Shown piece after piece: positions 15,337-24,773 of a stretch of DNA of 64,000 nucleotides (positions within the stretch are counted from its first letter, which is position 1; the number at the start of each line of letters is the position of its first letter). The stretch covers positions 1 through 64,000 of the forward strand of contig NZ_JAKZLF010000004.1 of NCBI RefSeq assembly GCF_022808855.1, in the 5' to 3' direction. The position numbers and the translations under genes were made by a program. The DNA is from Anaeromyxobacter soli (lineage in GTDB: Bacteria > Myxococcota > Myxococcia > Myxococcales > Anaeromyxobacteraceae). The notes beneath the pieces are model-generated. The model was not told the origin of the DNA. It saw only the letters and a program-made list of their open reading frames with translations, and searched no databases.

Positions 15337-17592
15337 TCACACCTCGATGCGCACCCGCAGCGGTCCGCCCTCCACGTCCACCACCTCCGCGTAGGCGGAC
15401 TTGGGCCCGCGGAGGAAGCGCAGCGTCGCGCGCGCGGCGCCCACGCGCACGCCCTCGAGCGTGAGCTCGTCGAGCCAGGGCGGCAGCCACGGGAACCGGA
15501 CGTGGAGCGTCTGGGCGTGCGCGTCCGGAAAGAGCCCCAGCACCGCGCGGACGAGGAGGAACCACGCGGCCGACGACCAGGCCTGCGGCGAGCAGGCGAC
15601 CGGGTAGTGGACCGGGAAGCGGCCGCCGTCGCGGCCGAGCCCGCAGAACAGCTCCGGGAACCGGAGCAGGCGGAAGTGCTGCGCCGCCTGCCAGAGCCCG
15701 GTGAGCACCTCCCCGGCGCGCTCCACCTCGCCGTAGGCGCTCATGCCCATCGCGCAGAGCGCGTTGTCGTGCGGCCAGACGGTGCCGTTGTGGTAGCTCA
15801 GCGGGTTGTACGCCGGCTGCCCCGCGCCGAGCGTGCGGATCCCCCACCCGCTCCACATGCGCTCGTCGAGCAGCGAGGCGACGACGCGCCGCGCGCGGTC
15901 CGGCGCCGCCGCGCCGGAGAAGAGCAGGTGGCCGGGGTTCGAGGTGACCGCGTCCACCTGGCGTCCTTCGCGGTCGAGCGCGATCGCGTAGGTGCCCGCC
16001 CGTTCCATCCAGAAGCGCGCCTCGATCGCGTCCGCGTGCGCGTTCGCGATCGCCAGGAGCCGCTCCGCGTCCGCGTCGCGGCCGAGGCGCCGGTAGAGCC
16101 CGGCCATCCGGCGGCGCGCGTCCACGGCGTAGCCCTGCACCTCCACGAGCGCGATGGGCGGCTCGGCGGGGCGGCCGTCCGCGAACGGTACGCCGTCGTG
16201 GCTGTCCTTCCAGCCCTGGTTGCGCAGGCCCTTCGGCGTGCGGCGCGCGTACTCCACGAGGCCGCCGCGCGCCGGATCGGCGGCGCGGTCGAGCCACCCG
16301 AGCGCGCGCTCGGCGGCCGGGAGGAGCGCCTCGACGGTGGCCCGATCCCCCGTCCAGCGGTCGTACTCGTCGAGCACCACGAGGAAGAGCGGGGTCGCGT
16401 CCGCCGAGCCGTAGTACGGCGAGTGCGGCACCTCGCCCGCCGCCGCCATCTCGCCGAAGCGGATCTCGTGGGGGATCTTCCCCGGCTCCTCGTCGCGCTC
16501 GGGATCGTCGATCGTGCCCTGCAGGCGCGCGAGGAAGCGGAGCGCGTCGCGCGCCACCTCGGGCGCGGCGAGCATCGCCTCGTAGCCCGTGATGAGCGCG
16601 TCCCGGCCGAACGGGCAGGTGTACCAGGGGATCCCCGCCGAGATGACCGGCTCGCCGAAGTGGTAGACGCGCAGCGCCTTCAGGTCGGCGACGGCGTTGT
16701 GGAGCGCGAGGTCGAAGAGATCGTTCGACGAGCGGAAGTGCGTCGCGCCGCGCTCCCACGAGTCGTAGGCGTCGCGGGTCGCGCGGGCGCGCGCGTCGAA
16801 CGACGCGGACGGGCCGCGGGGCACCTCGCGGTCCTCGTCGCGCCCCCTCCGGCCGGCCGCCGGACCGCGCTCGATCCCCGCCGCGACGACGAACGACAGC
16901 TCGACCTTGCCGGCCGGCTCGAGGTGGAGATCCACCCGCGCGCCCCGGCCCCCCATGCGCGAGAGGCGCGCGGGGCCGTCCGCCCGCAGCCCCTCCAGCC
17001 GGATCTCCGTCGCGTACCCGCGCCCGTCGCGCCCGTCGTAGCGCAGGATCGCGCGGTCCTTCTCCACGCGCGGGACCTCGTAGGTGCCGCGCGCCGCGCG
17101 CTGGGCGCCGCGGATCTCGAAGACGTCCGCGAAGTCCGCAGCCCAGCACATCTCGATCCAGAAGGCGATGGGGCGGTCGAGGAAGTTCGTGAGGACGATG
17201 CGCTCGAGGAAGACGTCGTCGATGATCTGGTCGCGCCGCAGGTGGACGTAGTTCAGCGGCTCGCGCCCGAGGAGATCCCCCTCGTGCAGGCTCGTGACGG
17301 TGAAGTCGATCTGGGCGACGTACTCGGGCGACACCTGGGACGACAGGCAGAGGGGCGGCCCGCCCTTCACCGAGAGCTTCCACGAGGAGAGGTGGCGCGT
17401 GTCGGTGAGGAAGAGCCCGAGGTCGCGGGCGCCCGCCGGCGCCACGTCCCCGAGCCGGTTGGCCACCAGGAAGAGGTTGCCGCGCTTCAGGACGAGCTTG
17501 TCGACCCCCGTCGCCTCGGGCTGCGTCGAGGGGTCCGAGTAGCCGAGCAGGTCCTCCGGTCGCGCGAGGCTCACTGCGCGAGCGTCGTCCAT
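15337..17592 (-). CDS. Glycogen debranching enzyme-like glycosidase
   Basis: 751 aa. The N-terminal 240 residues match the GDE_N_bis type (NLFLVANRLGD, FLTDTRHLSSW, DDVFLERIVLTN). The C-terminal two thirds are an (alpha/alpha)6 barrel of the amylo-alpha-1,6-glucosidase type (WYTCPFGRDALITG, NQGWKDSHDG, YHNGTVWPHDNAL). The expected activity is hydrolysis of alpha-1,6 branches or related alpha-glucosides in the cytoplasm; no signal peptide is present. The start ATG at 17592 overlaps the upstream glycosyltransferase gene by 22 bases, so the pair forms one operon. Closely coupled debranching/GT4 pairs are frequent in bacteria, but the exact polysaccharide is unknown. Confidence 0.88.
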   Translation of the reverse strand: MDDARAVSLARPEDLLGYSDPSTQPEATGVDKLVLKRGNLFLVANRLGDVAPAGARDLGLFLTDTRHLSSWKLSVKGGPPLCLSSQVSPEYVAQIDFTVTSLHEGDLLGREPLNYVHLRRDQIIDDVFLERIVLTNFLDRPIAFWIEMCWAADFADVFEIRGAQRAARGTYEVPRVEKDRAILRYDGRDGRGYATEIRLEGLRADGPARLSRMGGRGARVDLHLEPAGKVELSFVVAAGIERGPAAGRRGRDEDREVPRGPSASFDARARATRDAYDSWERGATHFRSSNDLFDLALHNAVADLKALRVYHFGEPVISAGIPWYTCPFGRDALITGYEAMLAAPEVARDALRFLARLQGTIDDPERDEEPGKIPHEIRFGEMAAAGEVPHSPYYGSADATPLFLVVLDEYDRWTGDRATVEALLPAAERALGWLDRAADPARGGLVEYARRTPKGLRNQGWKDSHDGVPFADGRPAEPPIALVEVQGYAVDARRRMAGLYRRLGRDADAERLLAIANAHADAIEARFWMERAGTYAIALDREGRQVDAVTSNPGHLLFSGAAAPDRARRVVASLLDERMWSGWGIRTLGAGQPAYNPLSYHNGTVWPHDNALCAMGMSAYGEVERAGEVLTGLWQAAQHFRLLRFPELFCGLGRDGGRFPVHYPVACSPQAWSSAAWFLLVRAVLGLFPDAHAQTLHVRFPWLPPWLDELTLEGVRVGAARATLRFLRGPKSAYAEVVDVEGGPLRVRIEV

Positions 17593-18644
17593 CCGTCCTC
17601 CGCCGCGGGCGCCCCGCCGAGCCGCAGGCGCATGCGCTCGGCGATCGCGGCGCGATACACGGCGAGGTACCCGGCCGCCATCCGATCGGCCCCGAAGCGG
17701 TGCCGCGCCCGGGCCTGGATGGCCCGGCGGTCGAGCGCGCCGACCCGCCGCAGCGCGGCCGCCATCTCGCGCTCCGAGCGGACCAGGAAGCCGGTCTCGC
17801 CGTCCTCGACGATCTCCGGCGCCGCGCCGCTGGGCGACGCGATGACGGGGCACCCCGCGAGCGCGGCCTCGATCATCACGAGCCCGAACGGCTCGTCCCA
17901 GCGCAGCGGGACGAGCAAGGCGCGCGAGGTCGCGAAGAGGCGGCGCTTGGCGGCGAGATCGGCCTCGCGCACCCAGCTCACGTGTGGCCGCCGGAGCGCG
18001 GGCGCGAGCACGCGCTCTCGCCAGCCCTCCGGCGCGGCGTCGCCGTGGATGGCGCCGGCCACGGTGATGGGGACGCCGGCCCGCGCCGCAGCCTCGATCG
18101 CGACCTCCGGCGCCTTGCACCAGGAGAGCCGCCCGAGGAAGAACGCTCCGCCCCCGCCCGTGCCGGCGACGGGGTACAGCTCCGGATCGAGCCCGTGGTG
18201 GACGACGTCGTGCGGCGCGGGCCGCGCGAGCTCCGCCTGCCGCTCCGAGATGGCGACCAGGCGTACGCCCTCGACGCGCTCGTAGAAGCGCGCCAGGGTG
18301 GGCTCGAGCGCGTGGTGCAGGGTGTAGACCATCGGCGGGCGCAGCTCGTCGGCGAAGGCGAGCATGGCGGGGACGTTCGCGTGCACCACGTCGTAGCCGC
18401 CCGCGGCGATCTCCTGCGCGGCGAAGCGGCAGTGGAGGATCTCGGAGTAGGGATCGGGCGGCCACACGGCGCGCTCGAAGAAGGCGCGCACGCCGCGGGC
18501 GGTCGAGTCGCCCGTCGCGAAGACGGTGACGTCGTGGCCTGCGCGGGCGAGGGCGCGGTAGAGCGCGTGGACGACGAGCTCCGTCCCGCCGTACGCCGGG
18601 GGAGGAACGGGGACGAAGGGGGTCGAGACGATCGCGATGCGCAC
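17571..18644 (-). CDS. Glycosyltransferase family 4
   Basis: About 357 aa, GT-B fold. The N-terminal Rossmann segment is RIAIVSTPFVPVPPPAYGGTE and the donor-site segment is WDEPFGLVMIEALA-like (PFGLVMIEAALAGCPVIAS), with the EX7E glutamates present. The start is uncertain: GTG at 18644 or 18650 gives the correct N-terminus. The ATG 87 bases upstream adds an Arg/Pro-rich stretch without family support. The partner debranching enzyme suggests a role in glycogen-like or alpha-glucan metabolism; donor and acceptor are unknown. Confidence 0.87.
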   Translation of the reverse strand: MRIAIVSTPFVPVPPPAYGGTELVVHALYRALARAGHDVTVFATGDSTARGVRAFFERAVWPPDPYSEILHCRFAAQEIAAGGYDVVHANVPAMLAFADELRPPMVYTLHHALEPTLARFYERVEGVRLVAISERQAELARPAPHDVVHHGLDPELYPVAGTGGGGAFFLGRLSWCKAPEVAIEAAARAGVPITVAGAIHGDAAPEGWRERVLAPALRRPHVSWVREADLAAKRRLFATSRALLVPLRWDEPFGLVMIEAALAGCPVIASPSGAAPEIVEDGETGFLVRSEREMAAALRRVGALDRRAIQARARHRFGADRMAAGYLAVYRAAIAERMRLRLGGAPAAEDGWTTLAQ

Positions 18645-18859
18645 CTCCACACGGTAGGCCGCGCCCGGCGCCGGGGCCACGCACCGGGGCGGCGCACGCC
18701 GGGCGCGGGCCCGCTCCCCCGCGCGAGCCACGGCCGCCCGGCGCGCTTCCCGGGTGCGCGCGGGCGCCCAATGGTAGGCGCGCCGACGACATCTCCGGCG
18801 CGCTCTTCCGCGAGCACGCGATTGGCCGCTCGCCCGGGGCGCGGGTAGACTCGCCCGCC

Positions 18860-19972
18860 ATGGATGGCCAGGGTCCGCTCAGCGAGGAGATGTTCCATTC
18901 GTTCCTGCAGCTCGCGGTGAAGCGGCAGGCGAGCGACGTCCACTTCGAGGTCGGCTACCCGCCGACGTACCGCGTGTTCGGCGAGCTGCTCGCCGCGAAG
19001 TATCCGCCCCTCACGCACGCCGACACGGAGGCGATCGCGAACTTCGTCCTGGGGGCGCCCGGCTCGGGGTTCACGCCCCTCGACTTCCGCGAGGTGGACC
19101 GCAGCTACTCCCTGCCCGGCGTCTCCCGCTTCCGCGCCTCGATCTTCAAGCAGCGCGGGAGCTGGGGCGCGGTGATGCGCACCATCCCGTTCCAGATCCC
19201 CGACTTCGAGACGCTGAACCTGCCGCCCGTGGTCCGCACGATCGCGGAGGCGCGGCGCGGGCTCGTCTGCGTCACCGGCGCGACCGGGAACGGGAAGTCC
19301 ACCACGATCGCCGCGCTCATCAACTTCATCATCCAGCAGGAGCGGCTCCACGTCGTGACGGTGGAGGATCCCATCGAGTTCATCTTCCCCGGCGGGAAGG
19401 GGCTCGTCATCCAGCGCGAGGTCGGCTCGGACACCGCGAGCTACACCGACGCGCTGCGCGCCGCGCTCCGGCAGGACCCCGACATCATCATGGTGGGCGA
19501 GCTGCGCGACCGCGAGGCGGCCGACATCTGCCTGAAGGCCGCCGAGACCGGCCACCTCGTCATCACCTCCCTCCACACCCCCGACGTCCCCCGCGCGGTG
19601 AACCGGCTCGTCGGGCTGTTCCCGGCCGAGGAGCAGGACACGGTGCGCGCCCGGCTCGCCGACAACCTCCAGGCGGTGGTGGCGCTGCGGCTCCTCATGC
19701 GCGCCGACGCGGCGGGCCTCATCCCCGCGGTGGAGGCGCTGCTCGCGACGAGCACGGTCCGCGAGCTCATCCGCGACCGCTCCAAGATCACCGAGCTCAA
19801 GAGCTACATGGAGACCGCCGGCTCGGATCTCGGGATGAACAGCTTCGACCAGTACCTGTACCGGCTCCACGAGTCGAAGCACATCTCGCTCGACAGCGCG
19901 CTCGCGAACGCCACGAACCGCGCCGACCTGGAGCGGCGGATCCTGATGGAGACGGGGGGCCGCACCGCGTGA
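18860..19972 (+). CDS. Type IV pilus retraction ATPase PilT-like
   Basis: 370-aa secretion-type hexameric ATPase. Walker A is GATGNGKST (about residues 140-148), the Asp box and Walker B regions are VTVEDPIEF and DPDIIMVGELRD, and the His box is TGHLVITSLHT. The C-terminus has VRELIRD and a conserved DQYLYRLHESKHIS segment. PilT powers pilus retraction in twitching motility; the order and C-terminal features could also fit the paralogue PilU, so the exact paralogue is open. It overlaps the next gene by 4 bases (GTGA). No other pil gene is in the window, so this is probably an extra retraction ATPase. Confidence 0.92.
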   Translation: MDGQGPLSEEMFHSFLQLAVKRQASDVHFEVGYPPTYRVFGELLAAKYPPLTHADTEAIANFVLGAPGSGFTPLDFREVDRSYSLPGVSRFRASIFKQRGSWGAVMRTIPFQIPDFETLNLPPVVRTIAEARRGLVCVTGATGNGKSTTIAALINFIIQQERLHVVTVEDPIEFIFPGGKGLVIQREVGSDTASYTDALRAALRQDPDIIMVGELRDREAADICLKAAETGHLVITSLHTPDVPRAVNRLVGLFPAEEQDTVRARLADNLQAVVALRLLMRADAAGLIPAVEALLATSTVRELIRDRSKITELKSYMETAGSDLGMNSFDQYLYRLHESKHISLDSALANATNRADLERRILMETGGRTA

Positions 19973-20859
19973 CCCTCGCCGCACCAGCGGCGTCGCGCGT
20001 CCTCGTGGTCGGCTCGGACGCGGACGTCTCGATCGCGCTCCACCTGCACCTCGAGCGGGCGGGCTACGCGATCCACTGCATGCCCGGCCCCGCCGAGCTG
20101 GAGGCGATCGTGCGCGCGGTCGCGCCGCACGTGCTCGTGCTGCTCCTGCCCGCCGCGCCCGACGGGAGCTGGGGGCCCGCGCTCTCCACCGCGGCGAACA
20201 CCGCCAAGGTCGGGGTGCGCGTCGTGATGGTGGCGCCCTCGCGGGAGGTGGTCGAGCCGCTCGCCGCGGTGGCGGGCGCCGAGCGCGCGCTGGCCCGCGC
20301 GGAGGTGCTCTCCCGCCCGCTCGTCGTGGTGGAGCGGACCATCGGCGCGGTCCCGCCCGGCGCCGTGTCGTCCCCCTCGCCCGCCCAGCGCCCGGCGCCG
20401 GCGCCAGCGCCCACGCACTCCCTCGCCGACGCGGCGGGGCCCCTCGCGGCGCCACGCCCGCGCACGAGCCCCGTCGATCTGATGGCGCTCATCGACGAGG
20501 AGCTCGTGGACGAGCCGCGCTCGCGCCCCGTCCCGACCCGCGTCGAGGTGACGGTGAGCCTCGTCTCGGAGCACAACTTCTACGTCGGGCCGACGCGGCG
20601 GGTGGACTCGGGCGGCGTCTTCATCGCCACGGCCATGCCGCCCCCCACCGGCACGCGGCTCCAGGTGAGGCTCGGCCTCGCCGACGGGCGCCGGATCGAC
20701 CTCGAGGGCGAGGTCGCGTTCGTCCGCGAGAAGAGCGCGACCATCGGCCGCCAGCCGACCGGCTGCGGCGTGAAGCTCTTCAACCTGCCGGGCTGGGCGG
20801 TCGACGCGATCGACCGCTTCGTGCTGGCGCGCCAGCCGATCGTCTATTCCCCGCAGTAG
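19969..20859 (+). CDS. Pseudo-receiver/PilZ-like protein
   Basis: 296 aa. The first 120 residues look like a response-regulator receiver (SRVLVVGSDADVSIALHLHLERAGY), but the phosphoacceptor site in APHVLVLLLPAAPDG has no Asp. A Pro/Ala linker leads to a C-terminal PilZ-like domain of the kind seen in Myxococcales (TIGR02266-like). It keeps DSGGVFI but lacks the first RxxxR motif, so cyclic di-GMP binding is doubtful. The GTG start overlaps the PilT stop codon, tying it to pilus retraction. It probably regulates or docks on the ATPase. Confidence 0.75.
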   Translation: MTLAAPAASRVLVVGSDADVSIALHLHLERAGYAIHCMPGPAELEAIVRAVAPHVLVLLLPAAPDGSWGPALSTAANTAKVGVRVVMVAPSREVVEPLAAVAGAERALARAEVLSRPLVVVERTIGAVPPGAVSSPSPAQRPAPAPAPTHSLADAAGPLAAPRPRTSPVDLMALIDEELVDEPRSRPVPTRVEVTVSLVSEHNFYVGPTRRVDSGGVFIATAMPPPTGTRLQVRLGLADGRRIDLEGEVAFVREKSATIGRQPTGCGVKLFNLPGWAVDAIDRFVLARQPIVYSPQ

Positions 20860-20952
20860 CCGCGCCGCCCGGGGCCGCACCGGGAGCTCTCGGATCCCGC
20901 GGCGCGAACCCGCCGGCGCGACGGGCGAGGACGGCCGCCGCGGCGCCCTGAC

Positions 20953-22072
20953 CTAGTCGTCCACCGGACGATCCGTGCGCCTCACGCCCAGCAGGTAGGG
21001 CTGGATGAAGCCGTCGAGGTCGCCGTCCAGCACGTCGTCCACCTTGCCCGTCTCCACGCCGGTCCGGAGATCCTTCACCATCCGGTACGGCTGCAGGACG
21101 TAGCTGCGGATCTGCGAGCCGAAGTCGATGTCCTTCTTGGCCGCCTCGACGACGTCGCGGGCCTCGGCGCGCTTCTTCTCCTCGAGGTCGTAGAGCTTCG
21201 CGCGCAGGATCTTCCAGGCGACGTTGCGGTTCTTCTGCTGCGAGCGCTCGTTCTGGACCGCGACGACGAGCCCGGTCGGGATGTGCGTGAGGCGGACCGC
21301 CGAGTCGGTCTTGTTCACCTTCTGCCCGCCCGCGCCCGAGGAGCGGTAGGTGTCCACCCGGACGTCCGCCTCCTTGATGTCGACGACGATGTCGTCGTCG
21401 ATCTCCGGCGTCACGTCCACCGCCGCGAAGCTCGTCTGCCGGCGCGCGGCCTGGTCGAAGGGGCTGATCCGGACGAGCCGGTGCACGCCGCGCTCCGCCT
21501 TCATGAAGCCGTAGGCGAAGTCGCCGCGCGCGATGAAGGAGGCCTGCGAGATGCCGGCCTCCTCGCCCGCCACGAGGTCGGCGGGCTCGACCGCCCAGCC
21601 TCGACGCTCGCAGTAGCGCATGTACATCCGGTACAGCATCGCGGCCCAGTCCATGGCCTCGACGCCGCCCGCGCCGCTCTTCACCTCGACGATCGCGCCG
21701 GCGCGGTCGTGCTCCCCGGAGAGCATCCGCTGGAACTCGAGGGCCTCGAGGTCCTTCGCCACGACCTCGCAGTGCTGCGCCGCCTCGGCGCGGGTGGCCT
21801 CGTCGCGCGCCTCCTCGGCGAGCTCGGCGAGCGCCTCCGCGTCGTCGAGCCCGCGGCGCACGCGGCCATAGCCCCCCGTCACCGCCTCGAGCTGGGCCTT
21901 CTCCTTGAGGAGCGCCTGCGCCTTGGCGGCGTCCGACCAGAACGCGCCGTCCTCGGAGAGCTTGGAGATCTCCTCGACCCGCCGCTGCTTGCGGTCGACG
22001 TCAAAGCGACCCCCGGAGCGCCTCCAGGCGACGGGTGAGCTCCGCGATGCGTTCGTTCGTCGGTCCGGCCAT
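20953..22072 (-). CDS. prfB: Peptide chain release factor 2, with programmed +1 frameshift
   Basis: RF2 reads UAA/UGA stop codons. The first 23 codons (from ATG at 22072) end at an in-frame TGA at 22001-22003. A +1 shift at the preceding CTT gives a further 349 residues, for 372 aa in total, close to the family's 365. Visible motifs are SPF (ISPFDQ) for UGA/UAA recognition and GGQ (SGAGGQKVNKTDS) for hydrolysis. The coding sequence is 22072-22004 joined to 22002-20953. It follows lnt by 20 bases and has a GAGG ribosome site. A naive caller would start the gene internally at 21882. Confidence 0.96.
22000..22015 (-). promoter_or_regulatory. prfB autoregulatory frameshift site
   Basis: On the minus strand the order is CGG GGG TCG CTT TGA C. 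This repeats the Escherichia coli layout exactly: an internal Shine-Dalgarno-like GGGGG, the slippery CTT and the UGA stop followed by C. Low RF2 slows termination and favours the +1 shift, so RF2 controls its own synthesis. Confidence 0.95.
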
Positions 22073-22092
22073 GGGTGTCCTCGGGCGTCTCG

Positions 22093-23850
22093 CTACGTCC
22101 GCGCGGGGCGACGGCCGGCGCGGAGCGCGGCCGCGAGCGCCGCCACGGTGAAGAGCGCGCTCGCGTAGGCGAAGAGGTCGCCGACTGTAGTGTAGGGGGT
22201 GCGCCCGCGCAAGCGCGGGACCTCGGCGAGGAGGAGGCGCGCGGGCTCGTCGGGATGGGGGGCGCGATCGAGATCGACGGGCCCGATCTCCAGCGCGCCC
22301 GGCGCGAGCTCGCCGGTGGGGAGGAGCACCGCCGAGACGCCGGCGTAGGCGGGCCGCACGACGGCCTTGCCCGCCTCGATCGCCCGCATCCGCACGATGT
22401 CGAGGAACTGGTACGGCCCCGACGAGTAGCCGTACCAGGCGTCGTTCGTGGAGTTCACGAGCAGCTCCGGCTCGAGCGGCTGGCGCGCGAAGGCGACGTT
22501 GATCTCGGGGAAGATGGCGTCGAAGCAGATCATGGGGGCGAGGCGCACCGAGTCGCCCGGCGCGGCCGGCTCCGCCGCGCGCGCGGGCGCGACGAGGCCC
22601 AGCGCGGCGCCGGCGCTGCGCCCCTCCGGCGCGGGGTCGGGCACCGCCTGCCCGCCCGGCGCGGGGAACGCGAGGACCGCGAGCTCCGCTCCCGGCGCGG
22701 AAGGCGCGAAGCTCGGCACGACCTGCTTCAGGAACGGCAGCCACTCCTGGAGCGGGACGTACTCGCCGAAGGGCACCAGGTGGTGCTTCTGGTAGCCGCC
22801 GAGGACCTCGAGCCGCGGCGTGAGGAGCAGGTTCACGTTGCCCACGCGCGAGACGCGCTCGCCGCCCTCCCCGCGCAGCCGCTCGATGGTCGCGGCGCCC
22901 AGGAGCAGGTGCGCGTGCGACAGGACCGGCAGCTCGTAGCCGGGCAGCGCGAGCGAGCGCACCCCGGGCGAGAGGTACATCGGGTACGCCGACTCCGGCC
23001 AGGCGACGAGATCCGCGCCGCGGCGGTCCGCCTCGACGGTGAGGGGGACGAGGCGGTCGAGGATGTAGTCGAAGTTGTCGCGCGCCCGGTTCTTCACCGA
23101 CTGGTTCACGTTCGGCTGGACGATCCCGACGGTGAGCTTCGGCGCCTCGGCCATCCGCGCCCGCACGTGGCGCAGCCTGAGCTCGCCGTGCGCCACGACC
23201 AGGGCGAGCAGGGCCGCCGTCGCGACCACCGCCCGGCGCGGCAGGGGCCGCCCCTCGCGGCGCGCGGCGATCGCCTCGGCGATCACCGCGTTCACGAGCA
23301 CCACCACCGCCGCGAGGGCGTAGACGCCGGCCAGCGCGGCGAGCTGGGCCACGGGCAGGGTCCGCACCTGCGTGTAGCCGACGTTCGCCCACGGGAAGCC
23401 GGAGAACAGGTAGTTCCGCGACAGCTCGAACGCGGCCCACACGAGCGGGAGGTGCAGGTGGAGCGGCCAGCCGAGCCGCGCCCGGATCGTCCAGGCGACG
23501 GCGAACGCCGCCGCCCAGTGGGCGGCCATGTAGAGCACGAGCAGCGTGAGCGCGACGAACGAAAGCCCGAGGGAGAGCCCCCCGAACTCGGTCATGGCGT
23601 TCGAGACCCAGTAGATGGCGACGTAGAAGTAGCCGAGGCCGGCCACGAGGCCGCGGAGGGCCGCGGCGCGCGCCGAGGGCGCCCCCCGGAGCGCGAGCAG
23701 CGCGGGCACGAGCGCGAACCACGCCACGGGCTCGAGCCAGCCCGCGGGATCCACCTGCCGGATGGAGAGGAACGGGACGACGAGCGGCAAGGCGAGCGCC
23801 AGGGCGGCGCCGGAGGCCACCGCGGCGAGGTACGGGAGAGCGCGCTTCAT
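22093..23850 (-). CDS. lnt: Apolipoprotein N-acyltransferase
   Basis: 585-aa inner-membrane enzyme that adds the third acyl chain to lipoproteins, the last maturation step before Lol export. Six to seven hydrophobic helices occupy about residues 1-215, and a last one lies near the C-terminus. The periplasmic nitrilase-like domain has the Glu-Lys-Cys triad: WPESAYP, GYQKHHLVPFGEYVP and MICFDAIFPE. A Pro/Gly/Ala insertion near residues 395-425 makes it longer than the usual 500-530 aa. It lies in a minus-strand run with prfB downstream and the RHH gene upstream, and its substrates in this window include the YbgF-like, LptE and cysteine-repeat lipoproteins. Confidence 0.96.
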   Translation of the reverse strand: MKRALPYLAAVASGAALALALPLVVPFLSIRQVDPAGWLEPVAWFALVPALLALRGAPSARAAALRGLVAGLGYFYVAIYWVSNAMTEFGGLSLGLSFVALTLLVLYMAAHWAAAFAVAWTIRARLGWPLHLHLPLVWAAFELSRNYLFSGFPWANVGYTQVRTLPVAQLAALAGVYALAAVVVLVNAVIAEAIAARREGRPLPRRAVVATAALLALVVAHGELRLRHVRARMAEAPKLTVGIVQPNVNQSVKNRARDNFDYILDRLVPLTVEADRRGADLVAWPESAYPMYLSPGVRSLALPGYELPVLSHAHLLLGAATIERLRGEGGERVSRVGNVNLLLTPRLEVLGGYQKHHLVPFGEYVPLQEWLPFLKQVVPSFAPSAPGAELAVLAFPAPGGQAVPDPAPEGRSAGAALGLVAPARAAEPAAPGDSVRLAPMICFDAIFPEINVAFARQPLEPELLVNSTNDAWYGYSSGPYQFLDIVRMRAIEAGKAVVRPAYAGVSAVLLPTGELAPGALEIGPVDLDRAPHPDEPARLLLAEVPRLRGRTPYTTVGDLFAYASALFTVAALAAALRAGRRPART

Positions 23851-23910
23851 CGGGATCCGTGCGATCGAGGTTGTTCTTGCCGCGCCGGGCGGCGCGGCGC
23901 AACTCGTGGC

Positions 23911-24288
23911 CTAGCGACGCCGCCCGCTCGCCTCCGCGGGCTCGTCCTCGGGTGCGGCGGCGGGCGCGTCCTGCCCGGCGACGTAGGCGGCCGCGGCGGC
24001 GAGGTAGTAGGCGACCGCCTCGCGCACGAGGTGACCGACCGGGCGACCGAGCCGCGTGGCGGTCGTGCCCACCGCGTCCGCGAGATCGGCCGGCATGCGG
24101 ACGGTGACGATGCGCGCCTGGGCGAGGGCCGCCTCCAGCCGCTCGAGCGCCTGGCTCGGCCGCGAGACGCGGAAGTCACCGGCCTCGATCATCTCCTTGA
24201 TGCGGTGCGCGAGGTCCTCGCGCGTGTACCACGCGCCGTCGAGCCAGACCGACTCTGAGTCGAGGTCGATGTCGGCGAACGGGTCCAT
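23911..24288 (-). CDS. Ribbon-helix-helix (CopG-like) protein
   Basis: 125 aa. The segment [25 protein letters not shown] fits the beta-strand and helices of a ribbon-helix-helix DNA-binding fold. It is preceded by an acidic 60-residue region and followed by an Ala/Glu-rich tail. The ATG at 24288 gives a plausible protein ([13 protein letters not shown]), but it lies 100 bases inside the end of ybeY in another frame. Downstream starts would reduce the overlap but remove ordered-looking sequence. No partner toxin gene was recognised, so it is more likely a regulator than an antitoxin. Confidence 0.7.
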   Translation of the reverse strand: MDPFADIDLDSESVWLDGAWYTREDLAHRIKEMIEAGDFRVSRPSQALERLEAALAQARIVTVRMPADLADAVGTTATRLGRPVGHLVREAVAYYLAAAAAYVAGQDAPAAAPEDEPAEASGRRR

Positions 24289-24773
24289 GAAGTCTCGGTC
24301 TCCGGGGCGCCGCGCGTGGGCCGGCCGCCCTCCCGGAGCGCCGCGCCGACGAGCCCCTCGGCGCGCGCGAGCTCCGCCTCCTTGCGCGCCATGCGCCTCG
24401 CGTCGGCGGGCCGCTCGTGGTCGTAACCGAGCAGGTGGAGGAGCCCGTGTGCGAGGTAACGGTCGAGCTCCGCGCCGACCGCCCGCCGCTCCTGGCGCGC
24501 CCTCCGGGCGGCGGTGTCGAGCGAGATTACCACGTCGCCCAGGAGCGGCCCATTCCCCGGCGGCTCGCTCTGCGGGAACGACAGCACGTCGGTGGCCGCG
24601 TCCTTGCCGCGCCACTCCCGGTTGAGGATCCGGATGCGCCGGTCCGTGACGAGGAGGACGGAGAGCTCCGCCTCGCCGCGCCCGACGGCGGCGAGGTAGG
24701 CGGCGGCGCGGGCGCGCAGGCGGCGCGCGGCGGCGCGCCCGCGCGGGTGCTCGGTGGCGAGCCGGACGGTCAC
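24189..24773 (-). CDS. ybeY: Endoribonuclease YbeY
   Basis: Zinc-dependent rRNA-processing and ribosome-quality endoribonuclease. The metal motif HxxxHxxxxxH is seen as [11 protein letters not shown], and [20 protein letters not shown] is the family core. The start is GTG at 24773, overlapping the stop of the upstream HD-hydrolase gene by 4 bases. The protein is 194 aa, about 40 longer than usual. The extra tail is Ser/Thr/Arg-rich and coincides with the start of the RHH gene read in another frame, so it may be a stop-codon loss. phoH-pgpH-ybeY is a classic operon. Confidence 0.95.
   Translation of the reverse strand: MTVRLATEHPRGRAAARRLRARAAAYLAAVGRGEAELSVLLVTDRRIRILNREWRGKDAATDVLSFPQSEPPGNGPLLGDVVISLDTAARRARQERRAVGAELDRYLAHGLLHLLGYDHERPADARRMARKEAELARAEGLVGAALREGGRPTRGAPETETSWTRSPTSTSTQSRSGSTARGTRARTSRTASRR

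Noticed and set aside
15184..18285. 1033-codon plus-strand ORF
   Set aside because: Shadow of the debranching enzyme and glycosyltransferase genes; Arg/Val/Leu-rich and without motifs.
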